A stretch of 64,000 bases of DNA from SABI01 sp028532915 (GTDB lineage: Bacteria; Spirochaetota; Spirochaetia; Sphaerochaetales; Sphaerochaetaceae): NCBI GenBank assembly GCA_963677225.1, contig OY781923.1:1736001-1800000 (forward strand), in the 5' to 3' direction. A program made the translations under genes and the position numbers. Each line of letters starts with the position of its first letter. Within the stretch, counting starts at the first letter, position 1. The notes under the pieces are model-generated. The model saw nothing but the letters and a program-made list of their open reading frames with translations. It was not told the DNA's origin and did not search any database. This document shows positions 52,026 to 60,608 of the stretch, in pieces.

Positions 52026-53378
52026 TTAACATAACTCCTTGAATGTTCTTTTTGCGATATCGACTATGCTTTGAGGTTCGTAGGGATCCATTTTCATCCC
52101 GATTCCAGCATAGACCGATATCTTATCCTGCAACTTCCTGCCGTTCAGCGGGTTGTGTTCGCTGAACAGTCCCCAGTCAGGGTTTGCATCTACCAGTTTT
52201 TCATGTGCAACAAGAGCCCAGGCGGACGAAACAAGGTGAACTGCTTCCTCTTCAAGCAGCTGCGGACAGTTGAACGACTGCCGTGAACTGTTGATGTCGA
52301 CACCGCTGATCTCCATAAGATTGTGTTCTCTGCATAGCTTCTGAAGTCTTGCCATCTGCTCTTTCGTATTTCTCGGGGGCATATAGGTGATGGCAGGAAA
52401 ACCGATGGAGGCCAGATATGCAACGAGTTCATCAAGAAAATCATCTTCAAACTTCTCTCTCTTCTTGTCGCCCGTGACGCTGTCGCCGACATCGCCGAGG
52501 TATGCATAGGCAGGAATCGCATCGATTGAAAGTGCAAAATCAACGACCTTTCTCACATCGATAGTCTCTTCTCGTGAAGGCTGGATGAAGAACTTGTCCA
52601 GATAGGCTCCCTTCAATACACCCAGTACGTCATAAAGGAAATGGACATTATCGGTATCGAGCAGACGTGACCGCAGCGTATCGGAAACGGAAATCTCAAG
52701 CTTTTCGGTCAGAAAGGAGACAACTTCATCCTGAGATTGTGCCATCCTTGATATCTTCTTCGAGAAGGCATAGAGGATATGACGTTCTGTAATAGAGCCG
52801 CCTTCATCCGCTTTGGACAGAGGGGCCACATCGGCATCGAAATCGATAGGATCGACACCCAGAGGAATGATGATCTTGTTGAGAGCCTCGACCTGTTTCC
52901 TGTTCCGTTTGTTTCTTTCGATACATACAGGTTTCAGAAAATCCTTCACCTTCTCATATGCGCTCGCTTTGACGCCGTGAACAACCATGTAGACGATCCC
53001 CCTGCTGTCGGGGTTGTTGATCTTCTTATCTTTGAAGGGAGTATCGAGAAAACTGCATCTGACTTCAAAACCGCACGTACTTGCGATACCGAGACGTTTT
53101 GAAGCCTCATGCATCTCATAGGCGGCTCCGATCGAATCATGATCGACCGAACCTACGATCGCCAGTCCGGCTTTCCATGCGGCATAGGATGCAGCTGCAG
53201 GCTCGTATGGACTGAATGAATATGTGGTATGCACGTGGTTGTTCACCTGTTCGAGAACCTCACGGGAAATTTCACCTTTTTTGTATGATTCACGAACAAA
53301 ATCGCAGGCCGCAAGGCGTCGCTGCAAAGATGGGTCGTTGATATCCTTCTGAATCGTTTTAATAGAAAAATCACTCAC
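52026..53378 (-). CDS. PHP-domain metal-dependent hydrolase
   Basis: Product of 450 residues. The N-terminal part carries the PHP metal motifs NNHVHTTYSFSPYEPAAA (HxH) and VGSVDHDSIGAA, with CGFEVRC further on and ITYMPPRNTKEQ plus EISGVDIN near the C-terminus. PHP enzymes are phosphoesterases with two or three metal ions; the substrate is unknown and the 450-residue form is longer than histidinol phosphatase. I prefer GTG 53378, with AGGAGA nine bases upstream, over ATG 53444, which lies in a hairpin. In the operon it sits between PDH E1 and the SDR, and is coupled to the latter. Confidence 0.72.
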   Translation of the reverse strand: MSDFSIKTIQKDINDPSLQRRLAACDFVRESYKKGEISREVLEQVNNHVHTTYSFSPYEPAAASYAAWKAGLAIVGSVDHDSIGAAYEMHEASKRLGIASTCGFEVRCSFLDTPFKDKKINNPDSRGIVYMVVHGVKASAYEKVKDFLKPVCIERNKRNRKQVEALNKIIIPLGVDPIDFDADVAPLSKADEGGSITERHILYAFSKKISRMAQSQDEVVSFLTEKLEISVSDTLRSRLLDTDNVHFLYDVLGVLKGAYLDKFFIQPSREETIDVRKVVDFALSIDAIPAYAYLGDVGDSVTGDKKREKFEDDFLDELVAYLASIGFPAITYMPPRNTKEQMARLQKLCREHNLMEISGVDINSSRQSFNCPQLLEEEAVHLVSSAWALVAHEKLVDANPDWGLFSEHNPLNGRKLQDKISVYAGIGMKMDPYEPQSIVDIAKRTFKELC

Positions 53379-53414
53379 TATAGGGTATCTCCTGTCTTTT
53401 TCAGTAGATATGAA

Positions 53415-53450
53415 GCGGCAGGCCCGAAAGCCCACCGCTGACATTTTTTT
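53415..53450 (+). terminator. Hairpin with T-run between PDH E1 and the PHP gene, plus-strand orientation
   Basis: Arms 53415-53423 and 53430-53438 pair except for two central mismatches, followed on the plus strand by eight T. It points against the direction of the operon, so it may stop antisense transcription; on the minus strand the A-run comes first, and it could at most act as a partial RNA-stability element. Confidence 0.45.
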
Positions 53451-53452
53451 TA

Positions 53453-55909
53453 TTATACACCAGATTCGAGCTGACGGGTAAATTCTCCGTCACTCAGATT
53501 TCTCACTATCTTCCTGTTTGCGATTGGAAGAACCTGCTGATGAATCGCATCGATGATCGAATCAACCTGCGGGAAGTAATATTCTTCCATCTCGGCAGGC
53601 GGGGTTATCCAGTTACGTGAACCGATGACTACAGGTGGAGCATCAAGGTAATCGAAAGCGAGCCGTGAGAGATTCGCCGCGACAGTCTGAAGATAGCTTC
53701 CTCTTTCGCTGCTGTCGGTCACCAGGACGGTCTTGCCTGTCTTCTTGATCGATTCGATGAGAAGATCGTATTTGAGAGGATTGATCCATCTCAGATCGAT
53801 GACTTCTGCTTCAAGGCCGTATTCTTCTTTCAGTCTCTTCTGTGCCTTCATACAGGTGTACAGTGACGGCCCGAGGGCTATCAGAGTGACATCCTTTCCG
53901 TCCACTCTCTTGACCGGTTCTCCTTCAGGAATCTCATAGTAGCCTTCAGGAACACCTTCTTTGACAAACTGTTCGCCGATACCGTAGAGTTTCTGGCTTT
54001 CGAAGAACACAACAGGGTCGGTTCCTCTGAGTGCTCCATTCAACATACCTTTCACATCATATGGGGTTGCAGGATACATCGCCTTCAGTCCGGGAACCGA
54101 TGCGACCATGCTTGTCCATTCCTGAGAGTGCTGAGCACCGTATTTATTACCAACGGAGACACGCAGTACCAGAGGCATCTTCAGGACACCGGCTGACATC
54201 GACTGCCATTTGGGCATCTGGTTGAACACCTCATCTCCTGCACATCCGAGGAAGTCGCAATACATCAGTTCAACTACAGCACGGCCACCGCTGAGTGCGT
54301 AGCCGACACCGGATCCGACGATGGCTGATTCGCTGATGGGAGAGTTGAAGAACCTGTGGTATGGAAGAAGTTCGGTCAATCCGCGGTAGCAGGCGAAAGC
54401 TCCGCCCCAGTCGCGGTGGTCTTCACCGTAGGCAATCATGGTCGGGTCCTGAACGAACCTGTAGGCCATAGCCTCGAATACCGCATCACGGTACTGGTAT
54501 TGTCTGCTTGCCGAAAGTTCTTTGCCGTTTTCGTCGAAAGCGTACCGGCTTCTTCTGCTGATCTGTTTCACCCTCGCGTTATCTTCGAGTTTCTCGAGCA
54601 GCTCGACCTCTCTGTCGTCAAGAGCAGGAGCATTGCCGTTGCTGAACATGACGCTCTCGATAAAATCGCCATCAACCATCGGAGAGAGCTTCTCATCGAC
54701 AGTGATGCTCAAGGCCGTCTTGAGTTTACCGAGGACTTTCTGCTGCATCTTCTCGAGCTCTTCTTCGGTGGTCACTTTGTTATCTACAAGATATTTGCCG
54801 TAGGCATGAATCGGATCTTGAGCCTTGAACGCCTCGAGCTCCTCTTTTGTGCGGTATGTCATTGCATCTGAAGGAGAGTGACCGCTGAAACGGTATGTCA
54901 GAGTATCCATGAGAACTGGACCTTCACCTTTGAGAAGGATCTCTTTCTTCCGGGCTGTCGCATCTGCGACGGCCAGCGGATTGAAACCGTCAACACGTTC
55001 CGAATGCATGTTCTGGGGATTGACTCCGGCACCGAGGCGGGCAGCCATACCGAAACCTGATGTCTCACCTACAGGCTGTCCGCCCATGGCATAGAGGTTG
55101 TCGAATACGTTGATCATATAGGGAGGTGCACCCTTGTTGTCTTCCCACAGAGTTCTGTACTGGTCCATCGTGGACATGTTCATCGCTTCCCATACAGGAC
55201 CGCGGGCCAGAGAGCCGTCACCGATGTTGGCTATGACGATCCCTTTCTTTCTGTTGACTTTCTTGTAGAGAGCCGAACCGAAAGCGATCGTACCGCTTCC
55301 TCCGACGATCGCATTGTTGGGCATCGATCCGAAGGGAGCGAAGAAGGTATGCATGGAACCGCCCAGACCTTTAGAAAAACCTGTGGATTTCGCATAGATT
55401 TCGGCAAGTGTACCGTAGATGATGAAGTTCTGAGCCAGATCTTTTATTGAATCACCATCAAAGTTCTCTTTTACGACCTTATAGGTCTCACCGTTCATGA
55501 ATTCTTTCATGATGGTCTCTATCTTCTCATCATCCATCTTGTCGATTGCCGAAAGACATTTTGCAAGGATCTCTCCGTGAGACCGGTGGGAACCGAAAAT
55601 ATAGTCTTCAGGATCGAGATTCATCGCCTGACCGACTGCAGCGCTTTCCTGGCCTGCAGAAAGGTGGGCAGGCCCTTTATGATTATAGGAGATCCCCTGA
55701 TAGACACCTTCCTTCTTGATGGAGTCCAGCATCGTCTCGAACTCTCTGATGACGACCATATCATAATAGACTTTGATCAGTCGATCTTTGCCGTATCGTT
55801 TGAGTTCTTTTTTGATATCGCTTACATACTGGTTGACCGGAATCTCTCCGAGGTCAACGACCTCTTTCTCTCTAATCTGTTTTGGGTCAAATGATATTTT
55901 CTTAGCCAT
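53453..55909 (-). CDS. Pyruvate dehydrogenase E1, alpha and beta subunits fused
   Basis: Product of 818 residues. Residues 1 to about 450 are the E1-alpha part: active-site His in GSHRSHG (about 108-111), then the thiamine diphosphate motif GDGSLARG (from 230) ending at NLYAMGG. From about 480 the E1-beta part starts (YRDAVFEAMAYRF), with MIAYGEDHRDWGGAF, FNSPISESAIVGSGVGYA and VIDLRWINPL. It decarboxylates pyruvate, or acetoin-like substrates, and passes acetyl to E2. Fusion of alpha and beta is uncommon. AGGAGA precedes ATG 55909. Acetoin dehydrogenase or branched-chain activity is the alternative; the adjoining LrgAB pair favours pyruvate. Confidence 0.88.
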   Translation of the reverse strand: MAKKISFDPKQIREKEVVDLGEIPVNQYVSDIKKELKRYGKDRLIKVYYDMVVIREFETMLDSIKKEGVYQGISYNHKGPAHLSAGQESAAVGQAMNLDPEDYIFGSHRSHGEILAKCLSAIDKMDDEKIETIMKEFMNGETYKVVKENFDGDSIKDLAQNFIIYGTLAEIYAKSTGFSKGLGGSMHTFFAPFGSMPNNAIVGGSGTIAFGSALYKKVNRKKGIVIANIGDGSLARGPVWEAMNMSTMDQYRTLWEDNKGAPPYMINVFDNLYAMGGQPVGETSGFGMAARLGAGVNPQNMHSERVDGFNPLAVADATARKKEILLKGEGPVLMDTLTYRFSGHSPSDAMTYRTKEELEAFKAQDPIHAYGKYLVDNKVTTEEELEKMQQKVLGKLKTALSITVDEKLSPMVDGDFIESVMFSNGNAPALDDREVELLEKLEDNARVKQISRRSRYAFDENGKELSASRQYQYRDAVFEAMAYRFVQDPTMIAYGEDHRDWGGAFACYRGLTELLPYHRFFNSPISESAIVGSGVGYALSGGRAVVELMYCDFLGCAGDEVFNQMPKWQSMSAGVLKMPLVLRVSVGNKYGAQHSQEWTSMVASVPGLKAMYPATPYDVKGMLNGALRGTDPVVFFESQKLYGIGEQFVKEGVPEGYYEIPEGEPVKRVDGKDVTLIALGPSLYTCMKAQKRLKEEYGLEAEVIDLRWINPLKYDLLIESIKKTGKTVLVTDSSERGSYLQTVAANLSRLAFDYLDAPPVVIGSRNWITPPAEMEEYYFPQVDSIIDAIHQQVLPIANRKIVRNLSDGEFTRQLESGV

Positions 55910-55922
55910 TTTCTTTTTTCTC

Positions 55923-57275
55923 CTATAAATTATGTGCAAGCGAAACGATAGTGTCTTTCATGACTTCCGAGACACTAGGGTGCGGATACACGACCTGGGC
56001 TACTTCATTAACTCTTAATTCACTTTCAATGATGACTGCAGCACTGTGGATCATCTCACTGCTGTAGGGACCTATCAGCTGGATACCGAGAATGATGGAA
56101 GTTGCCGCATCGACGACAATCTTGCATAATCCTGCAGCACGTTTTCCATTCTCCGCCAGGAAGCGTCCGTTCGAACGCATCTGGGTCGAAACGACTTTAA
56201 CGTCGATATTCTTATCTTTCGCCTCCTGCTCGGTCAGACCGCAGCCTGCGACCTCCGGAAGACTGTATACGGCCCACGGAATCGCATGATAGCGCATTCT
56301 GTCTTTCTTATCCCCGTAGAGGTTGTTCACGGCCACATCAGCCTGTCTGGATGCACTGTGGGCAAGAAGCGATTTTCCATTGACATCCCCGATGGCGTAG
56401 ATATTGGGAACCGAAGTGGCCATAGTATCATCCACGACCACCCTGTTGCGGTCGATCTTGAGCTTCAGCGGTTCCAGATTGGCGACATTCGGTCGTCTTC
56501 CCACACTCATCAATACCATATCGGCCGCAACGGATTTCTCTTCACCTTTCCTGTCGGTGTAATAGACGTTCTTCTCATCTATTCTTGTCACCTTGGCTTC
56601 GAGATTGAACGTCACATCCTTCATCTCACGGCGAAGAAGTTTTGCGATCTCCTTATCCGCCATCGGAATGATCTCGTCGAGCATCTCTATGACCGTAACC
56701 TTCACTCCCAGCGTCGAGAACAGTGAGGCGAACTCAACACCGATGACGCCGCCTCCGATGACAGCCAGAGAAGAGGGAAGCTTCTCAACCGAAAGGATCT
56801 CGGTGCTCGTGACAACATGGTCAAGATCATGTCCGGGAATCGGAATGACTACCGAAGAGGAACCGGTGGCGATGATGATCGATTCGGCGGCAAATTCTTC
56901 CCCGTTCACCAGCACATGCTGCTGAGAGTTGAAGGAGGCTTCTCCGAAGACCACATCAACCTTTGCACTTTTCATCAGAAACTCGATTCCTTTTTTAAGA
57001 GTATCGATCGTATCCTGCTTCCATGCCATAGCAGCGGCGAGGTCGAACGAGACATCCTTGACTATTACACCCTTCTTCTCGGAGTCCATCGCATGTTCGT
57101 ACAATTTGGCACTGTTGAGAAGGCTCTTTGTGGGGATGCAACCCCAGTTCGTACACACACCGCCCAGAGCATCTTTTTCGATGAGAAGGACCTTCTTTCC
57201 CATCTCACCTGCTTTGTGAGCCGCGACGTATCCGCCGGGGCCTGATCCGACGACTATCAAATCATATTCTTTCAT
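55923..57275 (-). CDS. lpdA: Dihydrolipoyl dehydrogenase (E3)
   Basis: Product of 450 residues. FAD motif GSGPGGYVAA, redox disulfide in GGVCTNWGCIPTKS (Cys at about 41 and 46), NAD motif VIGGGVIGVEFASLF, second FAD motif IYAIGDVNG and the C-terminal His-Glu pair in YPHPSVSE are all present. It reoxidises the lipoyl arm of E2. ATG 57275 has AAGGAG six bases upstream; GTG 57278 directly precedes it. Gene order E2-E3-E1 on the transcript. Confidence 0.95.
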   Translation of the reverse strand: MKEYDLIVVGSGPGGYVAAHKAGEMGKKVLLIEKDALGGVCTNWGCIPTKSLLNSAKLYEHAMDSEKKGVIVKDVSFDLAAAMAWKQDTIDTLKKGIEFLMKSAKVDVVFGEASFNSQQHVLVNGEEFAAESIIIATGSSSVVIPIPGHDLDHVVTSTEILSVEKLPSSLAVIGGGVIGVEFASLFSTLGVKVTVIEMLDEIIPMADKEIAKLLRREMKDVTFNLEAKVTRIDEKNVYYTDRKGEEKSVAADMVLMSVGRRPNVANLEPLKLKIDRNRVVVDDTMATSVPNIYAIGDVNGKSLLAHSASRQADVAVNNLYGDKKDRMRYHAIPWAVYSLPEVAGCGLTEQEAKDKNIDVKVVSTQMRSNGRFLAENGKRAAGLCKIVVDAATSIILGIQLIGPYSSEMIHSAAVIIESELRVNEVAQVVYPHPSVSEVMKDTIVSLAHNL

Positions 57276-57290
57276 CACCTACTCCTTAGA

Positions 57291-58640
57291 TTATAATGCA
57301 AGCATCAGGTCGATCGAGGCGATATTGTTCACTAGAGCCTTCATGAACCGGGCTCCGGGAGCACCGTCGACCGCCATATGGTTCACCGTCAGTGACAGGG
57401 CTATATGAGGAACGAACGAGACATCGTCTCCCCCCTTTCCTACGGGTCTCAGCGAAATACCGCCGACTCCGAGTATCGCGACTTCCGGTATATTGATCAC
57501 CGGAGTGAACGAATCGATTCCGAGGGCGCCGAGATTGGTCACTGTGAAGGTCGAACCGCTGAGTTCATCCATTTGAGCCTTACCGTCGATCGCCTTCTGT
57601 GCGAGACGTTTAGCTTCCGAACTCAACTCGCGCAATGAACGCAGAGAAGCGAAGGGGATGACCGGAACCAGAAGGCCCTTGGGTGTGTCGACTGCACATC
57701 CGAGATGCACATGCTCGAACTCGACGATCTTGTCTCCCAGGTAATGAGCGTTCAACGCGGGGAACTGCTGCAGTGTTTTCGCGACTGCGAACATCACCAT
57801 ATCGTTCAGCGTGACATTCTGCAGTTCAAGAGCGGGATCACTGTTTTTACATCTGGCTCTCAGAGCCATCAGTGATGTGGCATCTGCATAACTTGTCATG
57901 GTGAATTGCGCTGTCGTGGCAAGGGATTCGCCCATTCTCTGGGCAGTGACCTTTCTGACTCCTTTGACCGGAATCTCCCTGACCTCCCCGGGGAAGGCAA
58001 GCGATGAAGTTTCAGCAGCAGTGTCGCCGGAATGTTTCAACAGATCCTTGAGAAGGATTCTTCCGCCGATCCCGCTTCCCTGAGGCGGAGCAAAACCGTC
58101 ACCGTTGACGATGGCTTCTTTTGCAGCCGGTGATATCGAAGGATATTGAGCTGAATAGGCCAGCACATCACGTTCGATGATTCTTCCTTTCGGTCCGCTG
58201 GGTTGTACAGATGAGAGAGGCACTCCATGATCCTGAGCGGCATGCCTGGCTCTAGGTGAGGCAAAAAGTTCATCCGACTCATTGACAGTCCTGACCGGTT
58301 CGGCAGGATTTTTCTGCACGGCGACCTCTTCCTTTTCTGCTTTTTGAGGTGCACTTTCCTCAATTTCCTCTTTTTTGGGAGTGGAAATCTCCACCTTCTC
58401 CCCTTTTTCACCGACGATCATCATAGGAGACATGACGGGAACTTCATCCCCGACTTCATATAATAAGGCAAGGACAGTTCCGTCTGCACTCGATTCCACC
58501 TCGATGGTAGACTTATCTGTTTCCGCTTCGCATACGACATCTCCGGCAGAAACGGTGTCTCCAACGGCAACTCTCCATTCGAGAATGATACATGCTTCAA
58601 CAGAATTCCCTTGTTTCGGCATTACAACTTCTACAGCCAT
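57291..58640 (-). CDS. Dihydrolipoamide acetyltransferase (E2) with two tandem subunit-binding domains
   Basis: Product of 449 residues. One lipoyl domain with Lys43 in ETDKSTIEVES; an acidic/Lys linker; a peripheral subunit-binding domain at about 127-162 (FASPRARHAAQDHGVPLSSV, GPKGRI); a second, similar one at about 169-204 (ISPAAKEAIVNGDGF, GSGIGGRILLKDLL); then the catalytic domain, ending in NHMAVDGAPGARF with His421 and Asp425. Acetyltransferase core of the complex. Two binding domains are unusual, since one is the rule. GGGAG precedes ATG 58640; it starts 12 bases after the DeoR gene. Confidence 0.9.
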   Translation of the reverse strand: MAVEVVMPKQGNSVEACIILEWRVAVGDTVSAGDVVCEAETDKSTIEVESSADGTVLALLYEVGDEVPVMSPMMIVGEKGEKVEISTPKKEEIEESAPQKAEKEEVAVQKNPAEPVRTVNESDELFASPRARHAAQDHGVPLSSVQPSGPKGRIIERDVLAYSAQYPSISPAAKEAIVNGDGFAPPQGSGIGGRILLKDLLKHSGDTAAETSSLAFPGEVREIPVKGVRKVTAQRMGESLATTAQFTMTSYADATSLMALRARCKNSDPALELQNVTLNDMVMFAVAKTLQQFPALNAHYLGDKIVEFEHVHLGCAVDTPKGLLVPVIPFASLRSLRELSSEAKRLAQKAIDGKAQMDELSGSTFTVTNLGALGIDSFTPVINIPEVAILGVGGISLRPVGKGGDDVSFVPHIALSLTVNHMAVDGAPGARFMKALVNNIASIDLMLAL

Positions 58641-58652
58641 CTTAATACTCCC

Positions 58653-59405
58653 TTATACAATTATTAATTTTATTCCTAATCCCTCGATCTCTTTTACTGC
58701 CGAATCTACCAGATTCGAATCGGTAATCAGAACATCGATATCTTCCAATGAGCATATTCTCACAAAACCTATCTGATTGAATTTGGTGGAATCTGCCACC
58801 ACGACCTTGGTGGTAGCCTGACTACACATCCGGCGTACGATCTCGGCATTTTCGGTAAGAGGTGTGGTAAGGCCATGAGTGAGAGAGAATCCGTCGGTTC
58901 CGGCAAAGGTTATTCCCACATGATACTGCTCCAGCTGTGCCAATGTGAGAGGACCGACGAGAGCTTCGGCGGAAGGACGAAACTCTCCACCTACCATCGT
59001 AAGTGAAATATTGGGGTTCCCTCTCACATAGGCTGAAAGGAGTGTCGAATTCGTAACGATCTGCACATCTCTTTTCCCGTACAGATACTTCGCGATGAAA
59101 GCGCTCGTCGTCCCGTTGGTGATCATGATCTTGTCGCCGTCGGAAATCATCTGGGCTGCAGCCTGTGCAATTCTCTTTTTCGTCTCGATGTTGCTGGACT
59201 GCTTTTCCATGAAAGTGGGATGATAGGCGACCATGGCCGAACCGTGCGAACGGTTGATGACTCCCTTGGTCTCAAGCGAACGGAGGTCACTTCGTATGGT
59301 GACCGCAGAAACTCCCAGACTGCTGCTGAGCTGATTAACTGACAGCTCGCCATCCTGAACCAATAGAGCAATGATCTGTTCTTCCCTGTTTGACAATCCT
59401 ACCAT
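58653..59405 (-). CDS. DeoR-family transcriptional regulator
   Basis: Product of 250 residues. N-terminal DeoR helix-turn-helix (SNREEQIIALLVQDGELSV, LGVSAVTIRSDLRSLE) and C-terminal sugar-phosphate isomerase-like sensor domain with ITNGTTSAFIAKYL, TNS and TFAGTDGFS, which contact phosphorylated sugars. ATG 59405 is favoured; GTG 59411 is possible. It is the first gene of the PDH-sorbose operon, next to repeats of TTTC type in the divergent gap, so autoregulation and response to a sugar phosphate of the encoded pathway are likely. Confidence 0.93.
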   Translation of the reverse strand: MVGLSNREEQIIALLVQDGELSVNQLSSSLGVSAVTIRSDLRSLETKGVINRSHGSAMVAYHPTFMEKQSSNIETKKRIAQAAAQMISDGDKIMITNGTTSAFIAKYLYGKRDVQIVTNSTLLSAYVRGNPNISLTMVGGEFRPSAEALVGPLTLAQLEQYHVGITFAGTDGFSLTHGLTTPLTENAEIVRRMCSQATTKVVVADSTKFNQIGFVRICSLEDIDVLITDSNLVDSAVKEIEGLGIKLIIV

Positions 59406-59427
59406 ATCCACTTCTCTTTACAAATTC

Positions 59428-59470
59428 TTTCTATATGCTTTCGATTATATTTCATTATACTTTCATTTAC
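59428..59470. promoter_or_regulatory. Operator array: four TTTC-type repeats at 11-bp period
   Basis: TTTCTATATG (59428), TTTCGATTAT (59439), TTTCATTATA (59450) and TTTCATTTAC (59461) start exactly 11 bases apart, with a weaker TTTACAAATT in phase at 59417. DeoR-family proteins such as AgaR bind tandem TTTC-containing words. The array lies 23 bases upstream of the deoR start and about 100 bases upstream of the divergent lrgA-like gene. Confidence 0.65.
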
Positions 59471-59569
59471 AAGTCTTTTCTTCATCGTTTTTCATCAGAT
59501 TCCAATTTTCCCTTCGAATCTTGTCAAAACCTCCCAGAGTCTATAGTGTAGAGTGAATGGAGAGCCATT

Positions 59570-59926
59570 ATGCCTATACTTGTACAGATTTTGCTTTTTT
59601 CAATCGTCGGTCTGGCAGGAGTCGCGTTATCAAACATCCTTCCGATCCCTTTTCCCGCTTCGATCCTTTCGATGGTCATCCTTTTTCTGCTCCTTCTTTT
59701 CAGGATCATCAGGAAAGAGGACGTGAAGGGAGTTTCCACGACTCTGGTGAACAATATGGGACTCTTTTTCATCGTACCTGCCATATCGATTGTGAAATAT
59801 ATCGACACGATAGGTGATAATCTGATCTATTTCCTTCTGATATCAATCATTGCGACGATCACTACATTCATAGCAAGCACTCTATCGATAAAACTCGCCA
59901 TCAGATTTCTCAAGAGGGTAAAATAA
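59570..59926 (+). CDS. LrgA/CidA-family membrane protein
   Basis: Product of 118 residues with four membrane segments and the family stretch LPIPFPASILSMVILFLLLL, then VSTTLVNNMGLFFIVPAIS. The family was named for holin-like control of autolysis, but B. subtilis PftA/PftB (YsbA/YsbB) and streptococcal LrgAB are linked to pyruvate transport. Its place divergent from a PDH operon supports the latter here. GGAG precedes ATG 59570. Confidence 0.85.
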   Translation: MPILVQILLFSIVGLAGVALSNILPIPFPASILSMVILFLLLLFRIIRKEDVKGVSTTLVNNMGLFFIVPAISIVKYIDTIGDNLIYFLLISIIATITTFIASTLSIKLAIRFLKRVK

Positions 59927-59927
59927 T

Positions 59928-60608
59928 ATGGAACAGTTGACAGCGACGCCATTCTTCGGTCTGAGCCTTACCATAACAACCTTCATGGCAGGACGCTTTC
60001 TCGCGAGGAGAATACGGCTTGCCATTGCAAACGAGATGATCATTGCGATCCTTCTGTGTCTTGCCGTCATGTACATTTTCGACATCAGAGTCGAACAGTA
60101 TATTCAAAGCAGTGCGGCCCTTAATTTCATGATCATTCCGGCAACCATAGCTCTTGCCTATCAGGTATATGAGCAGATATCCTACGTGAAAGCCTATCTC
60201 CTACCGCTTCTTGTAGGGACGATCGTAGGGTCCGCCGTTTCGATCGGTTCGGTGCTGCTCCTTCTCAGGATCTTCCCTCTTCCAGATATTCTCGGCCGAT
60301 CACTGATTCCGAAATCTGTAACCACTGCGATAGCGATGGAGGTGAGCACACTTCTCGGTGGCGAACCTTCGATCACGATACTGGCAGTGGTGTTCACGGG
60401 TTTCACCGGAATTCTGATCAATCCATTCCTCATAAAAGTACTCAAGGTGAAAGACCCGGTGGTCACGGGGCTCGGGTTCGGCATCAGTGCTCACGTGATA
60501 GGAACCGCGAAAGCTTTCGAATATGGTAAGGTCGAAGGAGCTATGGCATCAATCGCGATCTTCTTCACCGGGGTCGCCACGGTTGTGTTCTCGCTGCTGC
60601 TCATCTAG
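59928..60608 (+). CDS. LrgB/CidB-family membrane protein
   Basis: Product of 226 residues with several membrane segments and the LrgB signature PKSVTTAIAMEVSTLLGG, then GLGFGISAHVIGTAKAFE. It forms a pair with the LrgA-like protein, one base apart, and GAGGG precedes ATG 59928. In this setting a facilitated pyruvate transporter is inferred; murein hydrolase export is the older alternative. The last 60 bases overlap the convergent AraC-family gene. Confidence 0.88.
   Translation: MEQLTATPFFGLSLTITTFMAGRFLARRIRLAIANEMIIAILLCLAVMYIFDIRVEQYIQSSAALNFMIIPATIALAYQVYEQISYVKAYLLPLLVGTIVGSAVSIGSVLLLLRIFPLPDILGRSLIPKSVTTAIAMEVSTLLGGEPSITILAVVFTGFTGILINPFLIKVLKVKDPVVTGLGFGISAHVIGTAKAFEYGKVEGAMASIAIFFTGVATVVFSLLLI

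Noticed and set aside
53379..53444. Upstream ATG start of the PHP-domain gene at 53444
   Set aside because: The segment is a hairpin with no ribosome binding site; GTG 53378 has AGGAGA nine bases ahead.
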